DNA of 51,278 bases from Acidobacteriota bacterium (GTDB taxonomy: Bacteria > Acidobacteriota > Terriglobia > Bryobacterales > Bryobacteraceae). The DNA lies in NCBI GenBank assembly GCA_016213775.1, contig JACQZR010000099.1, forward strand, positions 1-51,278, given 5' to 3'. Below the pieces are notes generated by a model. That model saw only the letters and a list, made by a program, of their open reading frames with translations, did not search any database and was not told where the DNA came from. The position numbers were made by a program, and so were the translations under genes. How positions within the stretch are numbered: the stretch's first letter is position 1; each line of letters opens with the position of its first letter. This document shows, in pieces, positions 19,347 to 28,740 of the stretch.

Positions 19347-22300
19347 ATGCGCTGGAATCAATCCACTTTCGTTGCGCCACTTCTGGCGGTGTGTTCCCTG
19401 CCCTGTCTGCAGGCGAAGGTGGACTTCAGCCGGCAGGTGCGCCCCATCCTTTCCGACGCCTGCTTTGCGTGCCATGGGCCGGATGAGAAGAACCGAATGG
19501 CGGGTCTGCGGCTCGATCAGAAAGAAGGTCTGCTGCAAGTGGTGAAGGCGGGAAAACACGCCGACAGCAAATTGTTTCAGCGGATCTCACACGACGACTC
19601 CAACCGCCGCATGCCCCCGAAGAACTTCAGCCGCACGTTGAGCAAAGAACAGGTGGCACTGGTCGGCAAATGGATAGACGAAGGGGCGGAATGGCAGACG
19701 CATTGGTCGTACGCAGCGGTGAGCAGGCCCGAGCCGCCGCAAGTGAAGGCCGCGAATTGGGTGCGAAACCCGATTGACCGGTTTGTGCTCGCACGGCTGC
19801 AGAAGGAAGGGCTGAAGCCCGCGCCGGAAGCGGGCAAGGCGACGCTTTTGCGCCGCGTCACGCTCGACCTCACCGGTCTGCCGCCTACCAAAGCGGAAGT
19901 GCAGGCTTTCCTCGCTGACAAATCGCCGGATGCTTATGAACGGGTTGTCGACCGCCTTCTGGCCTCGCCGCATTACGGCGAACGCATGGCGATGCAATGG
20001 CTCGATCTGTCACGCTATGCCGACACTCACGGCTACCACATCGACTCTCATCGCGACATGTGGCCATGGCGCGATTGGGTGATCCGAGCCTTCAATACCA
20101 ACATGCGGTTCGATCAGTTCGCAGTGGCGCAACTGGCGGGCGATCTCCTGCCGAACGCCACTTCCGACCAGAAGCTGGCCACCGGTTTCAATCGCAACCA
20201 CATGATCAACTTCGAGGGTGGCGCGATTCCCGAAGAGTATCTGATGGAGTACATCGTCGATCGCGTGGAGACAACCGCGGTCACCTTCATGGGCATGACG
20301 ATGGGTTGCGCCCGCTGCCACGATCACAAATACGATCCCATCAGCCAGCGCGATTTCTACGGTTTCTACGCCTTCTTCAACAGCATCGACGAAAAAGGAC
20401 TCGACGGTAGGGAGGGCAATGCCAAGCCGATGCTGGCTCTGCCGGACGACGCGGAGAAAGCGCGACTGAAGAAACTCGAAGCCGCCATCGCCGAACGCAA
20501 AGCGCTCCTCCCCGACAAAGAAATCGACGCGGCCGTTGACGCCTGGAGCCAGCGCACCAACCTTTCCTTCGGCTCCCCCGCCGCTGCTCACTATGAGCTC
20601 GACGGCTCACTCTCCGATTCCTCCGGCAACTATCGCCACGCTCGCGCCATCCGCGGCAACTTCACCTTCTCCAGTTCGCCTGCCAACCAGGGCATCAACT
20701 TCGACGGCGAAACACAGATCGAGTGGGCCAAATCGAAAACCCCCGAGAACGGCTTCACTGCCAGCTTCTGGCTCCGCTGGGGCAACAAGCTGGAACAAGC
20801 CTTTCTGCACAAGTTCGACCCCGCCACCCAGCGCGGCATTATCATCCGCATGGAAGAAGGGTTCTCCATCGGCGACCTGAAACGCGGCACTCGTATCCAC
20901 CTCCGTGTTGCCAACCACTGGCCAGACAACGCCCTGGAAGTCCGCACGCAGAAAGCGATCGTCCAGGGCGAATGGACCCACATCACCGTCACGTACCACG
21001 CAAAACTCAACTCCGCGAACATCTACATTAACGGCAAGTCGGAACCATTGGAGGTGATCAAGGATGCGCTCAAGGGCAGCTTCGAAACGGATGTCCCATG
21101 GGGCACTGGGGACAAAAAAGTGGACTCTCCCTCGCGCGCCCAGATAGACGAACTGCGTTTCTTCGAACGCTCCGTCCGCATGGAGGAAGCCGAGGAGTTC
21201 GCCGTCGAAGCCACCCTCCGTTCGATCCTGCTCATCCCGTCCTCCAAACGCACACGCGATCAGAAGGAGCGCCTCCGCCACCACTACCTCACCAACTTCG
21301 CGATGCGCACGCAGCGTGACGCCTACGCGGGACTCGACCAGATCATCAACGCGAAAGCCAACCTCGAAAAACAGATCGTAACCAGCATGGTGATGGAGGA
21401 ATCTGAAAAGCCGCGCGACACCTTTGTACTCGCGCGTGGGGACTACCGCAACAAGACCGACAAAGTCACCGCCGCCGTCCCCGCGAGCCTCCCGCCGCTT
21501 CCCGCGGGTGTGCCCGCCAACCGCCTCGGATTGGCGCGATGGCTGGTCGACCCGTCCCATCCGCTCACCGCGCGGGTCGCAGTGAATCGCTACTGGCAGT
21601 TGTATTTTGGCGCCGGCCTGGTGGACACTTCTGAAGACTTCGGCTCGCAGGGGGCACCGCCAACGCATCCCGAATTGCTTGACTGGCTCGCCTCGCAATT
21701 TGTCGAGAGCGGTTGGGACGTCAAGGCGATGCAGCGCCTGATCGTGACATCGGCGACGTACCGTCAGACTTCGCAGGCAACTCCGTCGTTGATCGAGCGC
21801 GATCCGCAGAACCGCCTGCTGGCGCGAATGTCCCGCTTCCGGCTTCCTGCCGAAATGGTCCGTGACAATGCACTGGCGGTGAGCGGCATGCTCAACACCA
21901 GGATCGGTGGCAAGAGCGTCTTTCCGTATCAGCCGCCGGGATTGTGGGAAGAAATGGCCTACGGCGATGTCTACTCGGCCCAGACGTATCAGCAGAGCAG
22001 AGGCCCCGACCTGTACCGCCGCAGCATGTATACATTCTGGAAGCGGACGGTGCCGCCGGCGCAGATGTCGACCTTCGATGCGCCTGATCGTGAGAAGTGC
22101 GTAGCCCGCCGGGCGCGCACGAATACGCCTCTGCAGGCGCTGGTGCTGATGAACGACCCCACCTACATTGAAGCCGCTCGAACTTTGGCTGCGAAGGCAA
22201 TGGCAACCGGGAAGGACGCCAATTCGCGCGTCAGAGCCGCGTTTGAACTGGCTGCCGCAAGACCGCCGAACTCCTCCGAATTGAAACTGCTCACCAGCCT

Positions 22301-22469
22301 GGCCGCGCGCCAGCAGCGGGTCTACAAATCGCAGCCGGAGAGCGCGGCGAAGCTGCTGGCAGTGGGCGAGAGCAAGCCCGCCGCGGGTGTCGATATAGCC
22401 GAACTCGCTGCCTGGACCACCGTTGCAAGCGCCATTCTGAACCTCGACGAAGTGATTTCCAAGGAGTAA
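19347..22469 (+). CDS. Secreted cytochrome c / DUF1549 / LamG / DUF1553 protein
   Basis: This large protein (1040 residues from ATG 19347) belongs to the PSCyt1-PSCyt2-PSD1 family of Planctomycetes, Acidobacteria and Verrucomicrobia. A signal peptide ('STFVAPLLAVCSLPCLQA') precedes a haem-binding C39-x-x-C42-H43 ('CFACHG'). DUF1549 follows (about 125-330, with a second CxxCH in 'MGCARCHDHKYDP'), then a LamG/concanavalin-like domain (about 430-600), then DUF1553 (about 690-990, 'RVAVNRYWQLYFG', 'RLPAEMVRDNAL', 'TNTPLQALVLMND'). I chose the internal ATG because the upstream extension is not signal-like. The function is not established; such proteins are suspected to act in polysaccharide or redox chemistry in the periplasm. 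The next gene, 2 nt downstream, is its usual DUF1501 partner. Confidence 0.9.
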   Translation: MRWNQSTFVAPLLAVCSLPCLQAKVDFSRQVRPILSDACFACHGPDEKNRMAGLRLDQKEGLLQVVKAGKHADSKLFQRISHDDSNRRMPPKNFSRTLSKEQVALVGKWIDEGAEWQTHWSYAAVSRPEPPQVKAANWVRNPIDRFVLARLQKEGLKPAPEAGKATLLRRVTLDLTGLPPTKAEVQAFLADKSPDAYERVVDRLLASPHYGERMAMQWLDLSRYADTHGYHIDSHRDMWPWRDWVIRAFNTNMRFDQFAVAQLAGDLLPNATSDQKLATGFNRNHMINFEGGAIPEEYLMEYIVDRVETTAVTFMGMTMGCARCHDHKYDPISQRDFYGFYAFFNSIDEKGLDGREGNAKPMLALPDDAEKARLKKLEAAIAERKALLPDKEIDAAVDAWSQRTNLSFGSPAAAHYELDGSLSDSSGNYRHARAIRGNFTFSSSPANQGINFDGETQIEWAKSKTPENGFTASFWLRWGNKLEQAFLHKFDPATQRGIIIRMEEGFSIGDLKRGTRIHLRVANHWPDNALEVRTQKAIVQGEWTHITVTYHAKLNSANIYINGKSEPLEVIKDALKGSFETDVPWGTGDKKVDSPSRAQIDELRFFERSVRMEEAEEFAVEATLRSILLIPSSKRTRDQKERLRHHYLTNFAMRTQRDAYAGLDQIINAKANLEKQIVTSMVMEESEKPRDTFVLARGDYRNKTDKVTAAVPASLPPLPAGVPANRLGLARWLVDPSHPLTARVAVNRYWQLYFGAGLVDTSEDFGSQGAPPTHPELLDWLASQFVESGWDVKAMQRLIVTSATYRQTSQATPSLIERDPQNRLLARMSRFRLPAEMVRDNALAVSGMLNTRIGGKSVFPYQPPGLWEEMAYGDVYSAQTYQQSRGPDLYRRSMYTFWKRTVPPAQMSTFDAPDREKCVARRARTNTPLQALVLMNDPTYIEAARTLAAKAMATGKDANSRVRAAFELAAARPPNSSELKLLTSLAARQQRVYKSQPESAAKLLAVGESKPAAGVDIAELAAWTTVASAILNLDEVISKE

Positions 22470-22471
22470 CT

Positions 22472-23911
22472 ATGCATTCGATGGACGAACTCAAACAGGC
22501 GTTGACACGGCGTCACTTCTTCGGACTCACGAGCACGGGTCTGGGCGGGGCGGCGCTGGCGCACTTGAGCGGCGGGGCGGCGGCGGCACGCGCGGGGCTT
22601 CCGGGCATCCCGCATCATCCGCCGGCAGCGAAGCACGTAATCTATCTGCATCAATCGGGCGGGCCGTCGCAGATGGACCTCTTCGATCCGAAGCCGCAAT
22701 TAAAAAAGCATCAGGGGACGGAGTTGCCGGCGTCCGTGCGTATGGGTCAACGCATCACTGGAATGACCTCGGGGCAATCGTCGCTACCGGTGGCGTCCTC
22801 GGTATTTCAGTTCCAGCAGCACGGCCAGTCGGGCGCGTGGCTCAGTGAATTGCTGCCGCACACCGCGAAAGTGGCCGACGAGCTAACCATCATTCGCACG
22901 ATGCATACCGAGGCTATCAATCACGATCCGGCCATCACGTTCATTCAAAGCGGCAGCCAGCAGCCGGGCCGCCCCAGCATGGGCGCGTGGGTGAGCTACG
23001 GATTGGGCAGCGACAACGACAACCTGCCTGCTTTCGTTGTGCTGATTTCTCAGGCCAACGCGTTGAACGTAGACCAGCCGCTCTTCTCGCGCCTTTGGGG
23101 CAACGGATTCCTCCCGTCCAATCATCAGGGCGTGCGATTCCGCGCCGGCAGCGAGCCAGTTTTGTACCTCGACGATCCGCAGGGCATCTCGCGCGACACG
23201 CGGCGTGACATGCTCGACGTCATCGGCAAGATCAATAAGATTCGCGCCGATGCCTATCACGATCCGGAGATTGAGACGCGCATTTCGCAGTACGAGATGG
23301 CCTACCGCATGCAGACTTCAGTGCCGGATCTGATGGATCTGTCCAAGGAGCCGGAAAGCACGTTTGCAGCCTATGGTCCCGAGGCGCGGAAGCCCGGTTC
23401 GTATGCGTCGAACTGCCTGTTGGCGCGCCGGCTCGTCGAACGAGGAGTGCGCTTTGTGCAGCTTTACCACCGCGGATGGGATCAGCACAATGACCTGCCG
23501 CGCGACCTCGCATTGCAGTGCAAGGGCACGGATCAAGCGTCGGCGGCGCTGGTGGCGGATCTCAAACAGCGCGGGCTGTTGAAAGACACGTTGGTAGTCT
23601 GGGGCGGCGAGTTCGGCCGCACCACCTATTGCCAGGGCAAGCTGACCGAGACGAACTATGGGCGCGATCATCATCCCCGTTGTTTCACGATGTGGATGGC
23701 TGGAGGCGGCGTGAAGCGAGGCTTCACTATGGGTGAGACGGATGACTTCAGCTACAACATCGTGAACGACGGCGTGCATGTGCACGATCTGCAGACGACG
23801 ATTCTGCATTGCCTCGGCGTGGACCACAAGCGCCTGACGTTCAAATATCAGGGACGGCATTTCCGGCTGACGGACATTCATGGGGAGTTGGTGACGAAGG
23901 TCCTGGCTTGA
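22472..23911 (+). CDS. Tat-exported DUF1501 protein
   Basis: This 479-residue member of the DUF1501 family (alkaline phosphatase/sulfatase-like fold) begins with a twin-arginine-type signal ('TRRHFFGL' followed by a hydrophobic 'GGAALAHLSGGAAAARA'). It carries the family landmarks 'HLHQSGGPSQMDLFDPK' (as YLHQSGG...), 'HNDLPRDLALQCKGTDQA', 'VVWGGEFGRTTYCQG' and 'GRDHHPRCFTMWMAGGGVKRG'. It is translated immediately after the DUF1549/DUF1553 gene, the standard two-gene arrangement of this pair. The folded cofactor/metal-containing product is exported to the periplasm. The reaction is not known. Confidence 0.92.
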   Translation: MHSMDELKQALTRRHFFGLTSTGLGGAALAHLSGGAAAARAGLPGIPHHPPAAKHVIYLHQSGGPSQMDLFDPKPQLKKHQGTELPASVRMGQRITGMTSGQSSLPVASSVFQFQQHGQSGAWLSELLPHTAKVADELTIIRTMHTEAINHDPAITFIQSGSQQPGRPSMGAWVSYGLGSDNDNLPAFVVLISQANALNVDQPLFSRLWGNGFLPSNHQGVRFRAGSEPVLYLDDPQGISRDTRRDMLDVIGKINKIRADAYHDPEIETRISQYEMAYRMQTSVPDLMDLSKEPESTFAAYGPEARKPGSYASNCLLARRLVERGVRFVQLYHRGWDQHNDLPRDLALQCKGTDQASAALVADLKQRGLLKDTLVVWGGEFGRTTYCQGKLTETNYGRDHHPRCFTMWMAGGGVKRGFTMGETDDFSYNIVNDGVHVHDLQTTILHCLGVDHKRLTFKYQGRHFRLTDIHGELVTKVLA

Positions 23912-23941
23912 GGCTGGTCAACACGATCGCCAACGTGATTG

Positions 23942-24372
23942 ACTAGGCGTTTACGAAAGCGGACATGGACTGCGGAATTGTGGGCAGGGGGGCGGCCTGT
24001 CTGTACAAGGTATCAACGAGATCTTGTTGGACAGAAGTTCGTCATCACGGACAAGGGTTCGATCGTGACCACCGAGGCGGAACTGTGGGAATGCTCGATG
24101 CTTTTTCCGCTCCGGACACAAAGCACATCCCCTTGGAAGGCTATCGCAGAGCTCACGCAGATGCCATTGTCGAGGTGGTGCTATTCGAGCGCGAACTCAT
24201 CAAGTCCGCATTGAGGCTTTACAGTGCGCGGCCGGACAAACCCTGGAGTCTCACGGATTGCATTTCCTTCGTGGTGATGGAGCGCCGAGGGTTGAGAGAA
24301 GCACTGACGGCAGATGGTGACCTCCAGCAGGCGAATCTGAACCCGCTGTTATTCGGGGACCCGCCGCTCTGA
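23942..24372 (+). pseudogene. Frameshifted PIN-domain toxin gene
   Basis: The C-terminal half reads in one frame 'DKPWSLTDCISFVVMERRG' then 'LREALTADGDLQQANLNPLL', a characteristic end of VapC-like PIN ribonucleases (acidic residue in 'LTDC', and 'ALTAD'). The preceding piece 'IVTTEAELWE' is in another frame, and the join lies near 24090-24100, where a single-base shift would restore 'TTEAELWE-CLDAFSAPDTK'. The N-terminal 'V-D-T/A-S' strand with the first catalytic Asp is not recognisable, so the 5' end is also lost. No antitoxin gene precedes it. It is a dead toxin. Confidence 0.65.
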
Positions 24373-24483
24373 TTCTCCATCGCTCCTGTTGCCCCATATC
24401 TCGCGGCTAACTAGGCCGCCAGGCGGTTTGTCTCGCCGTCAGCTACTTTTTCCGGTCTACAATTGGAAGGGAAGAGGTCGCAA

Positions 24484-24732
24484 ATGCCCGGCTGGCAGCC
24501 ATCAGCGTACAAGGATTATCAATGGATCGTAGCCGACCCCGAACTCCTCGGGGGGAAGTTGGCAATTCGCGGCACTCGACTAGCCGTCTCTCTTATCCTG
24601 GAATGCTTGGCGAGCGGCATGTCGTTCGAAGATATTGATCAGTCGTTCGATTGCGACTTTCCACGCCAAGCCTTACCCGAAGTTCTGAAGGTCGCCTCCG
24701 AGTTCACCGATTCCTTCCATGTGGCTGCTTGA
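24484..24732 (+). CDS. DUF433-family antitoxin
   Basis: This 82-residue protein has the DUF433 signature: 'IVADPELLGGKLAIRGTRLAVSLILECLASGMSFEDI' (in parts), then the helix-turn-helix-like 'FPRQALPEVLKVASEF'. The start is ATG 24484, preceded by GGAAGGGAAGAGG (24464-24476). DUF433 proteins are the partners of DUF5615 (Mut7-C/PIN-like) toxins, and here the next gene overlaps by 14 nt and is exactly that. It likely represses the operon and neutralises the toxin (family inference). Confidence 0.85.
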   Translation: MPGWQPSAYKDYQWIVADPELLGGKLAIRGTRLAVSLILECLASGMSFEDIDQSFDCDFPRQALPEVLKVASEFTDSFHVAA

Positions 24733-25054
24733 CGCGAATATGGACGTACATCTCGTTTCCGTCCTGACGAGTTTTGAGATCTCCTGCGACACTGCTGGGA
24801 AGCGAGGATGGAAGGCCCTCTCGAACGGCGACCTCGTGCGGGCGGCTGTGGACGCAGGATTCCACTGCCTGCTCACTCGGGACCAATTGTTCGGCGAATC
24901 CGCTTCCCGTGCACTAAAGCTGTTTCCGCAATTCGCAGTCGTAGTGGTAAACGTCTCGCAGCGGCCTTGGCCCCAATATCGAGAACAATTCGTCCTCCGC
25001 TGGACAGAACGTCCAATCGAACCAGTTGCCGGCAAGTTGATCCACTGGCCATGA
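24719..25054 (+). CDS. DUF5615 PIN-like toxin
   Basis: This 111-residue PIN-fold protein of the DUF5615/VapC45-like group is probably a ribonuclease. It begins 'MWLLDANMDVHLVSVL' (first acidic residue), then 'GKRGWKALSNGDLVRAAVDAGFHCLLTRDQLF', the group-specific 'G-W-x-x-L-x-N-G-D-L-x-x-A...A-G-F...L-L-T-x-D' block. It overlaps its DUF433 antitoxin by 14 nt. A second, decayed DUF433-DUF5615 pair faces it on the other strand (25070-25545). Confidence 0.84.
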   Translation: MWLLDANMDVHLVSVLTSFEISCDTAGKRGWKALSNGDLVRAAVDAGFHCLLTRDQLFGESASRALKLFPQFAVVVVNVSQRPWPQYREQFVLRWTERPIEPVAGKLIHWP

Positions 25055-25069
25055 GCTGGCAGCATTGCT

Positions 25070-25298
25070 CCCGCAGTTAGCGGCGTTCACCGCTGCGACC
25101 ACCCGGTCGATGTAACGGTGGACAACCGGACGGCTGGAATTGCCAAGACCAACAATGGCGATCCGGCGTTCCCGGCCGCCTGGAGCAACTCTCCGTTGGC
25201 CAAACGGTCCCATCCTTCTGCTACCGCCTCTAAAATCGCATGGTCAACAAGCCACCGGGCGATGCTTCGAGGCGTCCCATGATCAAAAGAATGAGCAT
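25070..25298 (-). pseudogene. Decayed DUF5615 PIN-like toxin
   Basis: Minus strand: the start reads M-L-I-L, then a one-base loss in a T run (25280-25290) shifts into 'FDHGTPRSIARWLVDHAILEAV' and 'GWDRLANGELLQAAGNAG'. The middle part with the expected 'LLTTD' motif is missing, and another frame gives the C-terminal 'RRIAIVGLGNSSRP' and 'RYIDRVVAAVNAA'. The order matches DUF5615 proteins of the 'FDHGTPR' type. Its start overlaps the stop of the decayed DUF433 gene by 1 nt. Confidence 0.75.
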
Positions 25299-25545
25299 CA
25301 GCGGGCTTGAACTTCGTGCACCGCCTCCGGCACCTTGAGGCTGTTCGCAGCAAAGCGAAGTACAGCGTTGATCTGTTCGCGGGTGACGGCGAATTCTTCC
25401 ATGACTTCTTCCACGATCAACCGGCTTCGAGATTTTCAAACACGGTGGCCACCGGCATGCGCGTATCCTTGAACACCCACGCGCCGCTCACCTTGCCAGG
25501 GATGCTTTCCACGGCGGGACATTGAGACCAGTCAAGCTGTGCCAT
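25298..25545 (-). pseudogene. Frameshifted DUF433 antitoxin
   Basis: Minus strand: from ATG 25545, with GGAGGAG just upstream, it reads 'MAQLDWSQCPAVESIPGKV' then 'WVFKDTRMPVATVFENLEAG', a DUF433 N-terminal half, and hits a stop. One base more in the GGTTGA stretch would continue as 'LIVEEVMEEFAVTREQINAV' and on to 'VHEVQAR' at 25298. It is thus a single-base deletion mutant of a DUF433 gene. It lies 36 nt downstream of glgB on the same strand. Confidence 0.8.
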
Positions 25546-25581
25546 AAAGCATACTCCTCCCACTTTCCTGAAGGCGACGGA

Positions 25582-27786
25582 TTAATCCCTCGCCAACCCA
25601 CCCTCCGGCTCCGGCTTGAAGATCATCACCGCCAGCGGAGGCAACGTCATCATCAGACTCGCAGCACGGCCATGCCATTCCTTCAGATCGGCCTCTATGA
25701 ACCCGCTGTTCCCGGTATTGCTGCCACCAAACTGCTCCGAATCGCTATTGAACAACTCAATGTGCCGGCACGCTCGCGGTACGCCGATTCGATACCCATG
25801 CCGCGGCACCGGAGTGAAGTTGCACACGAAGAGCAGGTAGTCGTTACGGTCCGCCGCGAAGCGAAGAAACGAAATCGCCGACTGATCGACATCGCTGAAG
25901 TCCACCCAATCAAACCCGGTGTATTCGAAATCCACACAGTGCATGGCGGGCTCGCCCACATAAATCCGGTTCAGCTCGCGCATGGTGTGCTGCAACTTGT
26001 GGTGGTAATCGAAAGCCAGCAACTCCCAGCGCAGACTCACCTTCTCATTCCACTCCTCATACTGGCCGATTTCCTGGCCCATGAAGAGCAGCTTCTTGCC
26101 GGGATGCCCCCACATGTACGCTAGAAAAGCGCGCACGTTCGCAAAGCGCTGCCATTCGTCGCCGGGCATCTTGCCGATAAGCGACCGCTTGAGATGGACC
26201 ACCTCATCATGCGAAATCGGCAGCATGAAATTCTCGGAAAAGGCGTAGATCATGCTGAAAGTGATCTTGTTGTGGTGATACTTGCGGTACACGGGATCCT
26301 GGCTGAAGTACTGCAGCATGTCATGCATCCAGCCCATGTTCCACTTCATGGTGAACCCGAGACCGCCGAGATAGACAGGGCGGCACACGCCCGGATAGGA
26401 AGTGGCCTCCTCGGCGATGGAAAACGCGCCCGGCTCGCGATGCACCAGTTCGTTGAACCGCTGAAGAAACTCGATCGCCTCGAGGTTCTCGCGCCCGCCA
26501 TAGCGGTTCGGGATCCACTCGCCAGCATCGCGCGAGTAATCGAGGTAGATCATCGATGCCACCGCGTCCACGCGCAGGCCGTCGATGTGATACTGGCGCA
26601 GCCACCACAGAGCGTTCGCGAGCAGAAAAGTGCGGACCTCATGACGTCCGAAGTTGAAGATCAGCGTCCCCCAATCGAGGTGTTCCCCTTGACGCGGGTC
26701 GGCGTGCTCGTAGAGCGCCGTGCCGTCAAAGCGAGCCAGCCCATGAGAATCCCGCGGAAAGTGCGCCGGCACCCAATCGAGGATCACGCCTACGCCTTCC
26801 TGATGGCAACGGTCGACAAACGCCATGAAGTCCTCGGGTTTGCCGAAGCGCGATGTGGGCGCGTAGTAGCCTGTCACCTGATAGCCCCACGAGCCGGAGA
26901 ACGGATGCTCCATGATCGGCAGCATCTCAATGTGCGTGAACCCCATATCCTTCACGTATGGGATCAGCGTATCGGCGAGTTCGCGATACGTAAGCAGCCG
27001 GCCGCGCTCGCCGTGCAACCACGATTCGAGATGCACTTCGTACACCGAGATAGGCGCCTTGAGCCAGTCCGTTTCCCCGCGCCGCTTCATCCATTCCCGG
27101 TCGTTCCATTCGTACCGCGGAATGCCCCACACCACCGATGCTTGCAGCGGCGGGACCTCGCTATGAAACGCATAGGGATCGCTCTTCAGTTGCACGTGAC
27201 CGCCGCGATGCGTGATCGCGTACTTGTAGGCGGCCCCCCGGTGCGCCCCCGGCAGGAACAGTTCCCACACCCCACCGTTCCGAAGCCGCATCGGGTGAGC
27301 GGTCTGGTTCCAGTAGTTGAAGTCGCCGCTCACGCTGACGTTCTGGGCGCTCGGCGCCCACACCGCGAAACGCACTCCCTCCACGTCTTCGCACGTGACG
27401 ATATGCGAGCCGAGCATCCCGTATGCCTGTTCCAGCGTGCCCTCGCTATGCAGGTGAATATCGAAATCGCTAATGACCGGGGGGAAACGGTACGGATCAT
27501 CGGTAACATGCTCGACGCCATCCCCGTACACGCCCCTTACCCGGTAGCGCGCCTCCTGCCCTTCGAGACGAGCCAGAAAGAAGCCTGCGTCGTGGAGTTG
27601 CTGCATCGGGACGGGGCCGCTCTCCAGCAGCACTTCGGCCTTCAGGGCCTTCGGAAGCCATGCGCGCACTTCCCAGCAAGGAGAAGAATCCGATGAGACT
27701 GCATGCGGACCGAGGATTCGAAACGGGTCGCGGTGGTAGCCATGAATGATGGCTTCTATGTCACCAGGGTTGACGGCGGAGGTCAC
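25582..27786 (-). CDS. glgB: 1,4-alpha-glucan (glycogen) branching enzyme
   Basis: This GH13 enzyme makes alpha-1,6 branches in glycogen. It has an N-terminal segment typical of GlgB ('[18 protein letters not shown]'), a CBM48 domain ('[23 protein letters not shown]', in pieces), and the GH13 barrel. The catalytic Asp lies in '[17 protein letters not shown]', the Glu in '[13 protein letters not shown]', and the transition-state residue in '[13 protein letters not shown]'. Two GTG starts are possible (27822, giving 746 aa, or 27786, giving 734 aa). I prefer 27786 because it does not overlap the divergent deaminase start at 27796, but neither has a clear Shine-Dalgarno. No other glycogen genes are in view. 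Confidence 0.93.
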   Translation of the reverse strand: MTSAVNPGDIEAIIHGYHRDPFRILGPHAVSSDSSPCWEVRAWLPKALKAEVLLESGPVPMQQLHDAGFFLARLEGQEARYRVRGVYGDGVEHVTDDPYRFPPVISDFDIHLHSEGTLEQAYGMLGSHIVTCEDVEGVRFAVWAPSAQNVSVSGDFNYWNQTAHPMRLRNGGVWELFLPGAHRGAAYKYAITHRGGHVQLKSDPYAFHSEVPPLQASVVWGIPRYEWNDREWMKRRGETDWLKAPISVYEVHLESWLHGERGRLLTYRELADTLIPYVKDMGFTHIEMLPIMEHPFSGSWGYQVTGYYAPTSRFGKPEDFMAFVDRCHQEGVGVILDWVPAHFPRDSHGLARFDGTALYEHADPRQGEHLDWGTLIFNFGRHEVRTFLLANALWWLRQYHIDGLRVDAVASMIYLDYSRDAGEWIPNRYGGRENLEAIEFLQRFNELVHREPGAFSIAEEATSYPGVCRPVYLGGLGFTMKWNMGWMHDMLQYFSQDPVYRKYHHNKITFSMIYAFSENFMLPISHDEVVHLKRSLIGKMPGDEWQRFANVRAFLAYMWGHPGKKLLFMGQEIGQYEEWNEKVSLRWELLAFDYHHKLQHTMRELNRIYVGEPAMHCVDFEYTGFDWVDFSDVDQSAISFLRFAADRNDYLLFVCNFTPVPRHGYRIGVPRACRHIELFNSDSEQFGGSNTGNSGFIEADLKEWHGRAASLMMTLPPLAVMIFKPEPEGGLARD

Positions 27787-27795
27787 GAGGTTATT

Positions 27796-28740
27796 ATGGC
27801 AACAATGCCCGACTTCATTCACGATTTGTCAAAAGCGGAATTGCACGTACATCTGGAAGGCTCCATCGAGCCTGCGACTTTGCTGGAGATTGCGCCTGCC
27901 CTCTCCATCGAGGAAATCACCGCGCGCTACCGCTACGACGGCTTCATCGAGTTTCTAAAAGCCTTCGGGTGGGTGGCCATGCATCTCTCCACTCCACGAC
28001 ACTACGCAATCGCCACTCGACGATTGCTGGCGAGATTGGCGCAACAGAACGTCCGCTACGCGGAGATCACGTTGTCAGCAGGAGTGGTTCTCCGCAAGGG
28101 ACAGGATCTCGATGCGATTCACCAGGCGGTACGAGAGGCCGCATCGGAAAGCCCGGTGCGGACTGCCTGGATCTGGGATGCCGTGAGACAGTGGGGAGCG
28201 GAGCCGGCGCGGCGTGTGGCCGAAGCAGCGGTGTCGCATCGCGAAGATGGCGTAGTGGCGTTTGGATTGGGTGGCGACGAAGCTGGAGGACAGGCCCGTG
28301 ACTTTGGCAGTGTCTTCCGCTGTGCGAAGGACGGCGGCCTGCACCTGGTGTGCCATGCAGGCGAGGTTACCGATGCCGAGTCGGTGTGGCAGGCCTTGGA
28401 ATGCGGCGCCGAGCGCATTGGTCACGGCATCCGCGCCATCGACGATGATGCGTTGGTACGTCACCTTGCAGAGCGCGAGATCCCACTGGAGGTCTCCATT
28501 TCGAGCAACGTTTGCCTCCGCAACGTCACGAGTCTGGAACATCATCCCGTGCGGCGGCTCTACGATGCCGGTGTGCCGATCGTGCTCAACACCGACGATC
28601 CCCCGATGTTCCAGTCGACTCTGGAAGGCGAGTACAGAATTGCCGCGGATGCGTTTGGCTTCACCGAGGCGGAGCTGCGGGCAGTGGCCCGGAACGGCTT
28701 CCAGTATGCATTTGCGTGGCAGCCCGACTCAAAACCGTAG
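27796..28740 (+). CDS. Adenosine deaminase-family amidohydrolase
   Basis: This 314-residue cytosolic zinc enzyme of the adenosine deaminase superfamily removes the 6-amino group of a purine nucleoside or related compound. Visible ligands and catalytic residues are 'ELHVHLEGS' (H17, H19), 'CHAGEV', 'IGHGI' and 'LNTDDPPMF'. ATG 27796 is chosen because GAGG (27787-27790) precedes it. Members of this group act on adenosine, adenine or aminofutalosine (menaquinone pathway); the sequence alone does not decide. It converges with the membrane-protein gene (12-nt overlap) and diverges from glgB with about 10 bp between starts. Confidence 0.88.
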   Translation: MATMPDFIHDLSKAELHVHLEGSIEPATLLEIAPALSIEEITARYRYDGFIEFLKAFGWVAMHLSTPRHYAIATRRLLARLAQQNVRYAEITLSAGVVLRKGQDLDAIHQAVREAASESPVRTAWIWDAVRQWGAEPARRVAEAAVSHREDGVVAFGLGGDEAGGQARDFGSVFRCAKDGGLHLVCHAGEVTDAESVWQALECGAERIGHGIRAIDDDALVRHLAEREIPLEVSISSNVCLRNVTSLEHHPVRRLYDAGVPIVLNTDDPPMFQSTLEGEYRIAADAFGFTEAELRAVARNGFQYAFAWQPDSKP

